Assembly: GCF_014207655.1 (NCBI RefSeq) | Contig: NZ_JACHHJ010000001.1 | Location: forward strand, 1,116,001 to 1,180,000 | Length of the DNA: 64,000 nt | Source: Geomicrobium halophilum | Lineage (GTDB): Bacteria; Bacillota; Bacilli; Bacillales; Marinococcaceae | Direction: 5' to 3' | Shown here: piece after piece, positions 19,215-27,175 of the stretch | Position numbering within the stretch: the stretch's first letter is position 1 | Layout: each line of letters starts with the position of its first letter | Notes under the pieces: model-generated | What the model was told of the DNA's origin: nothing | The model's input: the letters and a program-made list of their open reading frames with translations, nothing else | Database searches by the model: none | Position numbers and translations under genes: made by a program

Positions 19215-19939
19215 TCATCTTCCTCCTCGAGCACGAACACACCGGTAAGGCTACCGATGACTGTTGCCAGCACAATTGCCCAACCTTCGGACAAAAACAG
19301 AGAAAACAGTACACAAAGGCTTGCACTTGCCGAAGCAACGACTCCAATTTTCCAATACTTACGAATCGCAGGTACAAGTAAACCGATGAAAAGAGCATAG
19401 AGAGCGATTCCCATGCTGGCACTTAAAGCTTCAGGCACTATATTTCCGACTAACACACCGATGAGTGTTCCGATTAGCCATGTCCCGAATGCTCCTGAAA
19501 ACATTCCTGTATAAATAGCTGTTGAAGGAGTGCTTCCGAGCGATTTGCGCTTAAGGGAAGCAAGCGCGAAGCTTTCATCAGTCACCCCGTGGGCAAGAAG
19601 CGTTTGCCATCGTATCGGTATATGTTGCAAGTGACTAAATAAGGATATGCTCATCACAAAATGCCGGAGATTCAATATGAATGTTGCTAGCACGATTTCT
19701 AATCCAACTGTCCCAATCGCGAGCATATTTAAAGCCATAAATTGACTGGCACCAGCATAGACGAAAAAGGACATTAATAATGAATGAAACAACGGAATAC
19801 CCGTTTGGATTGCTAACACTCCGAAGGAAATTGCAATGGGCAAATATCCTAGCATAACTGGTACAGCCATCTTCAACCCTTGCCAATAATCTTCGGTAAA
19901 CGTAGGGGTGTGCATTTCATGTAGATGTTTTTCTTCCAT
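19211..19939 (-). CDS. azlC: AzlC family large subunit of a branched-chain amino acid exporter
   Basis: Membrane protein of about 242 residues with AzlC features: GLKMAVPVMLGYLPIAISFG, FFVYAGASQFMAL, and NLRHFVMSISL. Several starts are possible in the segment overlapping the regulator gene; I used ATG 19939, which has AAGGGATGGGG just upstream, while ATG 19969 lacks a clear ribosome site. It sits directly behind an XRE-cupin regulator, a common arrangement for azlCD, so that regulator probably controls it. Confidence 0.85.
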   Translation of the reverse strand: MEEKHLHEMHTPTFTEDYWQGLKMAVPVMLGYLPIAISFGVLAIQTGIPLFHSLLMSFFVYAGASQFMALNMLAIGTVGLEIVLATFILNLRHFVMSISLFSHLQHIPIRWQTLLAHGVTDESFALASLKRKSLGSTPSTAIYTGMFSGAFGTWLIGTLIGVLVGNIVPEALSASMGIALYALFIGLLVPAIRKYWKIGVVASASASLCVLFSLFLSEGWAIVLATVIGSLTGVFVLEEEDE

Positions 19940-19958
19940 TCGCCCCATCCCTTTTTTC

Positions 19959-20519
19959 TCAAGATTCATCGGAATAATACATGAGCACTTGTAACCTCGT
20001 TTCTGTATTTGTTAAATTCTCATATTGATGAGGAACGGTTGCCATAAACTGAAGGCTCTTTTTTTCATTTAACATATACGAATCTTGATCAATCATCATA
20101 TGCAGCTCTCCGGAAGTTACAGAGATGTACTCGCGCACACCTTCATGATGCGGCAGGGAAAGATAATTTGCACCCGGGCTTAAGATCATCGTGTAGAGCT
20201 CAAATTGTGTCTCAGGGTCAAATGGAAAAATAAGAAATAAGCGGCAACGCCCTTCATCTTCCTCAAGATCCGGAAATTCTTTTCGCTCGACAACGGAAAC
20301 CACTCGATCGTCCTGTTTAATCAACGATGAAAAAGAAACATTGAGTCCGGTTGCAATTTTCCAAACAGTAGTAACCGTTGGCTGGGTCTCCCCTTTTTCA
20401 ATTTGATATAACATCCCTTTACTGACGCCAGTAGCCAATGCAATTCTTTCGAACGTTAACCCTCTCCTCTTTCGCAATCGCTGTAAATTCTGGCCAACTC
20501 TTACATGAATCGCAGACAA
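19959..20519 (-). CDS. XRE-family regulator with C-terminal cupin domain
   Basis: Transcription factor of about 186 residues. Residues 8-65 form an XRE helix-turn-helix (LQRLRKRRGLTFERIALATG, then GMLYQIEKGETQPTV). Residues 110-182 form a small cupin barrel (YLSLPHHEGVREYISV...GELHM). Such regulators often sense amino acids and control neighbouring exporter genes. Translation starts at TTG 20519 with GGAGGGG five bases upstream. Just before it lies a 16-bp perfect palindrome that overlaps a TATAAT-like -10, so autoregulation is likely. The gene overlaps the azlC region and lies 90 bp behind dsdA. Confidence 0.88.
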   Translation of the reverse strand: MSAIHVRVGQNLQRLRKRRGLTFERIALATGVSKGMLYQIEKGETQPTVTTVWKIATGLNVSFSSLIKQDDRVVSVVERKEFPDLEEDEGRCRLFLIFPFDPETQFELYTMILSPGANYLSLPHHEGVREYISVTSGELHMMIDQDSYMLNEKKSLQFMATVPHQYENLTNTETRLQVLMYYSDES

Positions 20520-20530
20520 ATAACCCCTCC

Positions 20531-20546
20531 ATTCATTATAATGAAT
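20531..20546. promoter_or_regulatory. Palindromic candidate operator of the XRE-cupin regulator
   Basis: The perfect 16-bp palindrome attcattataatgaat includes TATAAT in the direction of the regulator and lies about 12 bp before its TTG start. The half-site TGAATATT is shared with a site before dsdA. Binding by the encoded regulator is an inference. Confidence 0.45.
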
Positions 20547-20607
20547 ATTAACATAATATATTGAAAATTAAAAGAGGAAAATCCCCTTTAGTTCAAGAGG
20601 TTTCCTA

Positions 20608-21963
20608 TTATCTTTTCTTTGCCGTTTCGTAATCATTTTGTTGAACCATAGGCGGAACCATATTGCCTCCAGTCCCCCAAACGACATGATTCCCATTCGC
20701 CAGTTTTTGTTGATCAATTCCCTGTTTTTTACAATACGCTTTACCTGCTTCTGTGCCGATCAAGTTGTATGGCCCTGGAAAACCAGCAAGAGCTGATGGT
20801 TCAAGATAAATGCCTTCTTCATTCCATAAATGGTGTAATAATTGATAAAGGTGCTGATCGTTTACAGTATAAACTCCGCTCACCATCGCTTCCACCATTT
20901 TTCCCACGACTCCAGAAGGCCTTCCGACGGCGAGTCCATCTGCTGCCGTTTTATTGCTTAAGCCAAAATCACCGACGGCAATTTTCTCATGTAACCCTGT
21001 CATTAAACCGAGAAACATCGCAGGTGACTCTGTAGGTTCGGCAAAAAAACAGTGAACGGCATCGCCAAACACTTGTTTTAAGCCAAATGTCACTCCACCA
21101 GGTCCTCCACCAACTCCGCAAGGTAAATAAACAAACAAAGGATGCTCCTCATCTACTCGAATATTCGCATCATCCAGCTGTTTTTGTAGTCGAAGTGCCG
21201 CAACCGCATAGCCGACGAATAAATCATAGGACCATTCATCATCAACAAAATGTAGTTCAGGGTTAATCGCTGCTGCTTTTCGCCCTTCACTCACAGCTCG
21301 ACTAAAGTCTTCTTCATGCTCAACGACAGTAGCGCCTTCACTTCGTAACTTTTCTTTCTTCCATTCTTTCGCATCGCTTGACATATGAACTTCAACATTA
21401 AATCCAATCTTAGCGCCCATAATCCCAATACTTAACCCCAGATTCCCTGTGGAACCGACCACAATGCCATATCGATGAAAGAACGCTTTGTTCTTCTCGC
21501 TCGCCAACGTACGAATATCCGTATGCTCATCAAGCAAACCATTTTCTAGAGCGATCGTTTCCGTCAACTTTAATACTTCATACACACCGCCTCGAGCTTT
21601 AATAGAGCCAGCTATCGGCAGCTTGTGATCACATTTCAACCATACGTTTCCTGTTAAATTTATATTATAATCCCTGGACAAATAGGTTTGCATATGCGAA
21701 AGCTGTACAATTGCTGATTCAATTTCTCCAACTTGAGAGACCGTATCCGGGAATAATTCAGCAATTAAAGGTTGGAAACGATCGAAACGTTCTTCTGCCC
21801 TTCTAATATCTTCGTGCGTAAGATCAAGCTGATTCATGATATTTGCAAACGCTTCATGTTTCGGATTCAGCCAAATCACTTCTTCTGCGTTCATTATACG
21901 GTTTAATACGGGGTATCTATCTTTCCATTCTTTCAGTGTATAGCCTTGAACTTTTTTGTCCAC
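20608..21963 (-). CDS. dsdA: D-serine ammonia-lyase
   Basis: PLP enzyme of about 451 residues that deaminates D-serine to pyruvate and ammonia. The PLP lysine lies in LPIAGSIKARGGVYEVL, followed by the glycine-rich phosphate loop GSTGNLGLSIG and the C-terminal VVWGTGGNMVPP. Length and motifs match DsdA and not L-serine dehydratases. The ATG follows a GGAAGGAGAG site. The regulator, azlCD and the ATL gene follow on the same strand after a 90-bp gap with its own promoter-like sequence, so the cluster may be partly co-regulated. Confidence 0.93.
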   Translation of the reverse strand: MDKKVQGYTLKEWKDRYPVLNRIMNAEEVIWLNPKHEAFANIMNQLDLTHEDIRRAEERFDRFQPLIAELFPDTVSQVGEIESAIVQLSHMQTYLSRDYNINLTGNVWLKCDHKLPIAGSIKARGGVYEVLKLTETIALENGLLDEHTDIRTLASEKNKAFFHRYGIVVGSTGNLGLSIGIMGAKIGFNVEVHMSSDAKEWKKEKLRSEGATVVEHEEDFSRAVSEGRKAAAINPELHFVDDEWSYDLFVGYAVAALRLQKQLDDANIRVDEEHPLFVYLPCGVGGGPGGVTFGLKQVFGDAVHCFFAEPTESPAMFLGLMTGLHEKIAVGDFGLSNKTAADGLAVGRPSGVVGKMVEAMVSGVYTVNDQHLYQLLHHLWNEEGIYLEPSALAGFPGPYNLIGTEAGKAYCKKQGIDQQKLANGNHVVWGTGGNMVPPMVQQNDYETAKKR

Positions 21964-21989
21964 TGAAACGCTCTCCTTCCTTTAAATAG

Positions 21990-21999
21990 TGAATATTCA
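21990..21999. promoter_or_regulatory. Candidate operator half of the dsdA promoter
   Basis: The 10-bp palindrome TGAATATTCA lies 27 bp before the dsdA start and shares TGAATATT with the palindrome before the XRE-cupin regulator. It may be a binding site for the same regulator. This rests on a short match only. Confidence 0.3.
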
Positions 22000-22166
22000 T
22001 TCATATTAGCATGATGAAATTGAAAATACAAAGTCGGCGTAATGCTGCTCCTCTGAAAAGGGTCGTAAATAAATAGAAAAAATCTGGCATGTTTGGACGT
22101 GCCTAACGATATGTTAATAGAGAAAGGCTTGTCTATAACTCTGGAATGTTTGCGAGGTTGTCGACT

Positions 22167-23030
22167 ATGTTTTCAGCAAAACGAAAAGAGAGCATGGCCC
22201 GCTTGGCTTACCGTTGTATTATGGTCACAAGTGGTGCTGCATTAACAGCTATTGCCATTCAACTTTTTTTAATTCCTAATGCTGTCATTGACGGCGGTGT
22301 CATTGGTGTTTCTTTGATATTAAATGAACTGACCGGCTTAGGTTTTGGTATTCTCGTACTCGTTATTAATCTGCCTTTTCTAATATTTGGTCTTAAACAG
22401 GTCGGTAAAAATTTCTTTTTAACCTCTTTGTACGCGATTGTCATCTTAGCGATTACAGAACAACAACTCCATCATTTTGACTCTTTTATTCATGAACCTT
22501 TAATTACAACTTTGTTCGGTGGATTTATTCTAGGAGCAGGGATTGGTATCGTCATTCGCCACGGAGGTGCGCTTGATGGGACGGAAATCCTTGGCATTCT
22601 ACTGACCAAGAAGTTGCCATTTTCCGTGGGTGAATTTATTATGTTTGTAAATATCTTTATATTTACATGGGCGGGATTTGTATTCGGATGGGAACAGGCA
22701 ATGCTATCCATTATTACCTATTTCATTGCGTCAAAAACGATTGATGCGGTGATTCAAGGAATCGATGAAACGAAAGCTGTCGTCATTGTTTCCAATAAAC
22801 ATACTCAGCTAAGTTCAGCAGTCGTGCACCGCTTGGGCCGTTCATTGACCGTGTTAAACGGTCACGGAGCATTCACCCATAGTGATAAAGAAGTTCTCTA
22901 TATTGTCGTAACGCGACTGGAAATTATGAAACTAAAATCGATGGTTTTCGAAATTGATAAAGAAGCGTTTATAACAGTCATGGACGCACAAGAAGTTCAC
23001 GGGGGAAAATTTAAAAGCGACATTCATTAA
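22167..23030 (+). CDS. YitT family membrane protein (DUF2179 C-terminus)
   Basis: Protein of about 287 residues with five or six membrane helices (including LFLIPNAVIDGGVIGVSLIL and GAGIGIVIRHGGALDGTEIL) and a soluble C-terminal DUF2179 domain with ETKAVVIVSN and VLYIVVTRLEI. YitT-family proteins are frequent in Firmicutes; their transport substrate is unknown. The start ATG 22167 has GAGGT upstream; another in-frame ATG exists at 22146. It stands alone. Confidence 0.82.
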   Translation: MFSAKRKESMARLAYRCIMVTSGAALTAIAIQLFLIPNAVIDGGVIGVSLILNELTGLGFGILVLVINLPFLIFGLKQVGKNFFLTSLYAIVILAITEQQLHHFDSFIHEPLITTLFGGFILGAGIGIVIRHGGALDGTEILGILLTKKLPFSVGEFIMFVNIFIFTWAGFVFGWEQAMLSIITYFIASKTIDAVIQGIDETKAVVIVSNKHTQLSSAVVHRLGRSLTVLNGHGAFTHSDKEVLYIVVTRLEIMKLKSMVFEIDKEAFITVMDAQEVHGGKFKSDIH

Positions 23031-23113
23031 TGGTGAGAGCCAACTATAGCGTTCAGCAAATGCTGCGACGTACAAGTCATCGGATCATTACCCTCAGACG
23101 TTAATGAATTCAA

Positions 23114-23368
23114 CCGGAACGAATTGACACCTATCCCATCTGCATTCGTTTCGATTCCATGTATACAGTTTTATGAACGACAGATCTCACAGGTGAACCG
23201 ATCACCTTGTATTAAGTACGAGTAAACGATGGTACGTACGCGGATTATAAAAATGACATCGACAACTGGCAACCACTTGCTCGCCTTGCAGGTGATATGC
23301 AACCCTCACACCTGCCTCCCTCTATACGGAAGTGGGAACAACGAAAAAAGGCCCCGTTCGTTGGATGA
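23114..23368 (+). pseudogene. Possible decayed coding remnant with two in-frame stops
   Basis: The interval between the YitT gene and the next terminator has no intact gene. One frame reads like protein (DTYPICIRFDSMYTVL, then TTDLTGEPITLY, then NDGTYADYKNDIDNWQPLAR) and ends with a TGA inside the terminator stem, but it is interrupted by one TGA and one TAA. I do not recognise the family. It could be a decayed gene end or chance. Confidence 0.22.
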
Positions 23369-23387
23369 GGTTCCGGGGCCCTTTTCT
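23345..23387. terminator. Terminator shared by the 63-residue minus gene
   Basis: A strong stem of AAAAGGCCCCG pairing with CGGGGCCCTTTT (one bulged C) with a 17-base loop. On the minus strand it follows the stop codon of the 63-residue gene and ends in T. Confidence 0.65.
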
Positions 23388-23579
23388 TTAACCTATTCTT
23401 TCAGCCTTCCCTTTCTTTATGACAATACGGCGAAAAGGAAATTCTTCCTCTCGATCAGGAATAGGAAAACGATTAAACTCAGCAACGATTGTACGCTCAT
23501 ACTCAGCGATCACTTTCAACTGTTCTCCTTCGTATTTAATATTTTCACCGATCACAAACAGTTTTTCTTTCTCTTCCAT
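23388..23579 (-). CDS. Small hypothetical protein, 63 residues
   Basis: Charged small protein beginning MEEKEKLFVIGENIKYEGE, with a predicted beta-rich middle (LKVIAEYERTIVAEFNRF) and a basic end (RRIVIKKGKAERIG). AGGAGA lies just before the ATG and a strong terminator follows directly. It may be a small beta-barrel protein. I do not recognise the family; no membrane or signal segment is visible. Confidence 0.65.
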   Translation of the reverse strand: MEEKEKLFVIGENIKYEGEQLKVIAEYERTIVAEFNRFPIPDREEEFPFRRIVIKKGKAERIG

Positions 23580-23654
23580 GATTTATCTCTCCTAGCCTAC
23601 TCTGAAAATCACTGGCCTCTCCCCATTTTACCATAGAAATTATACAAAGAATAA

Positions 23655-23694
23655 CGAAAAACGCGCAGGTTCTTTGTTCCCTGCGCGTTTTTCG
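23655..23694 (-). terminator. Terminator after the 32-residue ORF
   Basis: A fifteen-base perfect stem CGAAAAACGCGCAGG / CCTGCGCGTTTTTCG. On the minus strand it lies 12 bp beyond the stop of the small ORF at 23707-23805. Confidence 0.75.
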
Positions 23695-23706
23695 TTTGAA
23701 TAGTTA

Positions 23707-23805
23707 TTATCCATGGTAGTCGTTGATAAGCTCGATGACTGATTTCTGTTCTGGTACAGACTTTTCGTTCTGCTCTTTTGTTTCCTCACGTTTCCTCACA
23801 TCCAT
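23707..23805 (-). CDS. Very short hydrophilic ORF, 32 residues
   Basis: Starts at ATG 23805 with GGAAGGGA just upstream, runs MDVRKREETKEQNEKSVPEQ and ends VIELINDYHG before TAA. A strong terminator follows within 15 bp, so a transcript of this size seems intended. The sequence is highly charged with a short C-terminal helix. It could be a small regulatory protein. Function unknown. Confidence 0.45.
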   Translation of the reverse strand: MDVRKREETKEQNEKSVPEQKSVIELINDYHG

Positions 23806-24211
23806 CAATCCCTTCCAGCTTTATTTAAGTATATTGTAATCGATTGTTATAATACAGTCAATAAAAAATCATGATTTTATATAACAATTGTGCTTTTGTC
23901 CTAATGATTTAAAAACGCTCCCTCAGCGAAAAGAAATGCAGTCTAACTTTCTCACCTAACATATCTATAGAAATATGGTTATACTTACCAATGGGGTTAA
24001 ACATTTTTTAAACAAGTAACAACATTATTACGCACGCACTCACCCCCTTTAAATTAATGCGAATTATATATATTTTTAAAATAATACCTCTATAAGGCAA
24101 AAGGTCAAGTGTAGCTTATCACTGGGTCCTGACAAGTAAGAATAGCTCCTGTACCACAACACCTCTACATATGTTATTCACGCTTAAAACATGAAGGTCG
24201 CAAACGACCAA
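23806..24211. other. Gene-free AT-rich stretch
   Basis: About 400 bp without a convincing gene on either strand. It presumably holds the promoter of the 32-residue ORF at its left end. I see no riboswitch-like or tRNA-like structure in it. Confidence 0.5.
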
Positions 24212-24243
24212 AAGACCCAAGGTTAAATCTCTCCTTGAGTCTT
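24212..24243 (-). terminator. Terminator at the end of the OpuA operon
   Basis: An eleven-base stem (AAGACCCAAGG with CCTTGAGTCTT, one G-T pair) followed by a short T run on the minus strand, just after the second binding-protein gene. Confidence 0.6.
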
Positions 24244-24252
24244 CATTGGTTT

Positions 24253-25212
24253 TTACCCTTCATCTTTTAGGTCTTCAATAGAATCAATATCCATATATTC
24301 TGGTACAACAAGACCGAGAGCAGCTTCACCTTCCATATTTGGGCCTAGATCCTCGATATCGTCTTCCACTTGTTCATAATACAACTCATGCGTACCTGGC
24401 AGCCAAGACCCAATCATGGCATCAGCATCCCCATTCGCGATGGCTGTATACATGTGGTTCGCTTCCACTAAGGTCATATCGACATCATAACCCATATCTT
24501 CAAGAACAAGTGCTATCATGCTTACCGATGAGAGGTCCGTTTCCCATTGACCATGTACAATTTCAATCGGATCACCATCTACTTCATCTACACCCTCGGT
24601 CCAGCTTGAAACCACATCCTCGTTTTCGTCAATCCAATTTTGTGCCGCTTCGAATTCATCGACCCCTTCGTTTAATTCGTACATAATCTCTTCCATATCT
24701 CCAGCTGTCCAATGGAAGTTGTCCAGGATTTCATAGGCTTCTGGAAAGTCATCTTGAAAGCCTTCTCGAACGAGGGTATGAATGTCTTCCGCCTCCCCAA
24801 ATGAAAGCTCCGGATCATCTAGGTATTTGAGGTCATGGGAAATAAATTTCCAGTGCGGGCTCCATCCAGTCACAACAATCGGTTCTTCGTTTTCAATCGC
24901 TTCTTCCAATGAGGATATCATAGCAGCTTCGGAACTTGATTGTAGGTTCCACTCATCAAGGTCGTAATCTTCCATCATTTGTTCAGCATTGCCCATAATC
25001 CCTGCACCTGGATCAATCCCTACAATCTCGTAATCCATTTCTTCTGCATAGTCCATTGATCCAGAAGCTTCCTCTTCCGGATCTGCCTGACCATTTTCTC
25101 CTGTATGAGTGGTATCATCGTCCTCACCTTCATCATCTACACTACAGCCAGCAAGAACGAGGGTAAGGGAAAGTCCAGCTACAAAAATGACGGATTTTTC
25201 ATGCTTCATCAT
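24253..25212 (-). CDS. opuAC: Glycine betaine-binding lipoprotein OpuAC, paralog 2
   Basis: Exported solute-binding protein of about 319 residues. A signal peptide with lipobox LVLAGC anchors it to the membrane, followed by an acidic linker (DDEGEDDD). The binding domain includes WSPHWKF and VHGQWETD with tryptophans expected to form the aromatic cage for quaternary amines. It delivers betaine-type solutes to OpuAA/OpuAB. AAAGGAGA precedes ATG 25212. It is similar along its length to the preceding paralog but differs in many positions, so ligand range may differ. A terminator-like hairpin separates the two paralogs. Confidence 0.88.
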   Translation of the reverse strand: MMKHEKSVIFVAGLSLTLVLAGCSVDDEGEDDDTTHTGENGQADPEEEASGSMDYAEEMDYEIVGIDPGAGIMGNAEQMMEDYDLDEWNLQSSSEAAMISSLEEAIENEEPIVVTGWSPHWKFISHDLKYLDDPELSFGEAEDIHTLVREGFQDDFPEAYEILDNFHWTAGDMEEIMYELNEGVDEFEAAQNWIDENEDVVSSWTEGVDEVDGDPIEIVHGQWETDLSSVSMIALVLEDMGYDVDMTLVEANHMYTAIANGDADAMIGSWLPGTHELYYEQVEDDIEDLGPNMEGEAALGLVVPEYMDIDSIEDLKDEG

Positions 25213-25242
25213 CGTACTCTCCTTTGATTTCATTGTTCTTTA

Positions 25243-25275
25243 CAAAAAAAGCCCAGGGGCAGTAAACCCTGGACT
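25243..25275 (-). terminator. Intercistronic terminator between the two OpuAC genes
   Basis: A stem of TCCAGGG / CCCTGGG followed by seven T on the minus strand, located between the first and second binding-protein genes. It may reduce transcription of the second copy. Confidence 0.65.
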
Positions 25276-25289
25276 CTTATAATGGTCAA

Positions 25290-26264
25290 TTATTCCTGAA
25301 GATCTTCGATAGACTCAATGTCCATATATGCCGGAACAGTTAAGCCAAGTTGAGCCCCTTCGTCCAGGTTTGGACCTAGATCTTCATAATCTTCTTCGTA
25401 ATCTTCATGGTAATCTGCATGTGTATGCGGGAGCCAAACAGCAACCGACGCATCAGCATCCCCACTTGCAACAGAGCTAAACATGAAATTCGCTTCCACT
25501 AAGTTCAAATCGACTTCATAACCTAGGTCTTCAAGAACTTGCGCCACTACATTCGTTGAAGCAATCTCTGTATCCCAAGCAACGTAGGAAAGACTAATAG
25601 ACTCACCATCTACTTCATCTACACCATCGGTCCATTCAGAAACGATATCTTCGTTTTCGTTAATCCAGTTTTGGGCAGCCTCTGTTTCGTCAACACCATC
25701 TTGGACCTCAAGCATGACTTCTTCCATATCTTCAGGCTCCCATTCGAAGTTATCCAGCAATTCATACGCTTCTGGCTGCTCATCTTCCAGGCCATCACGG
25801 GCGATCGTATGAATACTTTCGGCTTCACCATAAGAAAGTTCAGGATCGTCAAGGATCTTTAGGTCAAATTCCTGAAATTTCCAGTGAGGGGTCCAACCTG
25901 TAACAAAAACTGGGTCCTCATTTTCATAAGCATTTTCTAATTCCTGGATCATGGCCGCATCTGAACTTGTTTGTACATTCCAATCATCTAGACCATAATC
26001 TTCAAGGGCTTGTTCTGTTGATTGGACAACACCAGAGCCTCCGTCAATACCGACGATGGTATGAGCAACATCTTCACCATAATCAGCCGCTGCTTCACCA
26101 TCACCTTCATCGTCGGCTTCAGCATCTTCATCGGCTTCTTCCTCAGTGTCACCATTGTCGTCTGTTTCAGTATCAGGTTCTTCTTCATCTGCACCGCAGC
26201 CAGCGGCAACAAGTGAAAGTGAAAGCCCAGCAGCAATGCCCATGCGTTTCCAATGTTTAATCAT
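25290..26264 (-). CDS. opuAC: Glycine betaine-binding lipoprotein OpuAC, paralog 1
   Basis: Exported binding protein of about 324 residues with signal peptide and lipobox LVAAGC, then a roughly 40-residue linker made almost entirely of E, D, T and A. The substrate domain has WTPHWKFQEFDLKIL and SYVAWDTE, resembling the aromatic cage of OpuAC. It directly follows the permease gene, as in the classical opuA order AA-AB-AC, and so is the ancestral copy by position. AAGGAGA precedes ATG 26264. The extreme acidity suits a protein exposed to high salt. Confidence 0.88.
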   Translation of the reverse strand: MIKHWKRMGIAAGLSLSLVAAGCGADEEEPDTETDDNGDTEEEADEDAEADDEGDGEAAADYGEDVAHTIVGIDGGSGVVQSTEQALEDYGLDDWNVQTSSDAAMIQELENAYENEDPVFVTGWTPHWKFQEFDLKILDDPELSYGEAESIHTIARDGLEDEQPEAYELLDNFEWEPEDMEEVMLEVQDGVDETEAAQNWINENEDIVSEWTDGVDEVDGESISLSYVAWDTEIASTNVVAQVLEDLGYEVDLNLVEANFMFSSVASGDADASVAVWLPHTHADYHEDYEEDYEDLGPNLDEGAQLGLTVPAYMDIESIEDLQE

Positions 26265-26332
26265 GTAAGGCACTCTCCTTTATGTTTAATTGACCCCCCC
26301 TACGCGCTGCCAACGGCAGGGGAGTTTCTTTA

Positions 26333-27175
26333 TTATTTTTTCTTTTGTTTAAGTTGGAATCCAGAGGTTAAACGGTCAAGGATAATAGCCACGATCACTA
26401 TTGCTATACCTGCTTCAAAACCGGAACCTACATCATTTCGGCCAACAGCAGCGTAAACAATATCTCCAAGGCCGTCTGCACCAATCATCGAAGCAATAAC
26501 AACCATGGACAAGGATAACATAATTGTTTGGTTAACCCCGGCCATAATGGTTGTACGAGCCATGGGCAGTTGTACTTTATACAATTTCTGCGATGGTGTT
26601 GAACCAAACGCATCTGCCGCTTCGATTACTTCAGTAGATACTTCACGTATCCCTAAGTTCGTTAAACGTATCGTTGGCGGCATTCCGAAAATCACCGAAG
26701 CGATGACTCCCGGCTCCATTCCGATTCCGAAAAACGCAACAGCTGGAATCAGGTAAACAAATTGTGGTAGCGTCTGCATGAAGTCAAGGATCGGTTTCAT
26801 GATCATTTCAACCGTATTACTCTTCGACATCCAAATTCCAAGAGGGATACCTACTACTACGGAAATAATCGTCGCTGCTAAAACGAGCGATAACATGATC
26901 AACATATCTTCCCAAAATCCAAGGTTGTCAATAAGGAATAAACCTAAAAAGACAAATATCGTTAGTCCAATCTTACGTCCTGCAAAGAAAAACGTCAGGA
27001 GCGGAATTCCAATGATAAAAACAGGAATAGGAACAACTTCCATAACCGTCTGTAAAGCAGTCAGTATGAATGAGATCAGCATTTCAATTGCTTCAAACAA
27101 TAAATCTGCATTCGTTAACCAATCAACAAGTGCCTCCACCCATTCAGCTAGAGGTAGACTCGGAAATAGTTTCAT
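26333..27175 (-). CDS. opuAB: Glycine betaine ABC transporter permease OpuAB
   Basis: Permease of about 280 residues with an N-terminal amphipathic region and at least six membrane helices. The ATPase-contact EAA loop reads VIEAADAFGSTPSQKLYKVQLPMA, followed by NQTIMLSLSMVVIASMIGA, both typical for the OpuA/ProW family. Its start overlaps the end of opuAA by 32 bp, so translation is coupled. It imports betaine-type compatible solutes together with OpuAA and the binding lipoproteins. Confidence 0.92.
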   Translation of the reverse strand: MKLFPSLPLAEWVEALVDWLTNADLLFEAIEMLISFILTALQTVMEVVPIPVFIIGIPLLTFFFAGRKIGLTIFVFLGLFLIDNLGFWEDMLIMLSLVLAATIISVVVGIPLGIWMSKSNTVEMIMKPILDFMQTLPQFVYLIPAVAFFGIGMEPGVIASVIFGMPPTIRLTNLGIREVSTEVIEAADAFGSTPSQKLYKVQLPMARTTIMAGVNQTIMLSLSMVVIASMIGADGLGDIVYAAVGRNDVGSGFEAGIAIVIVAIILDRLTSGFQLKQKKK

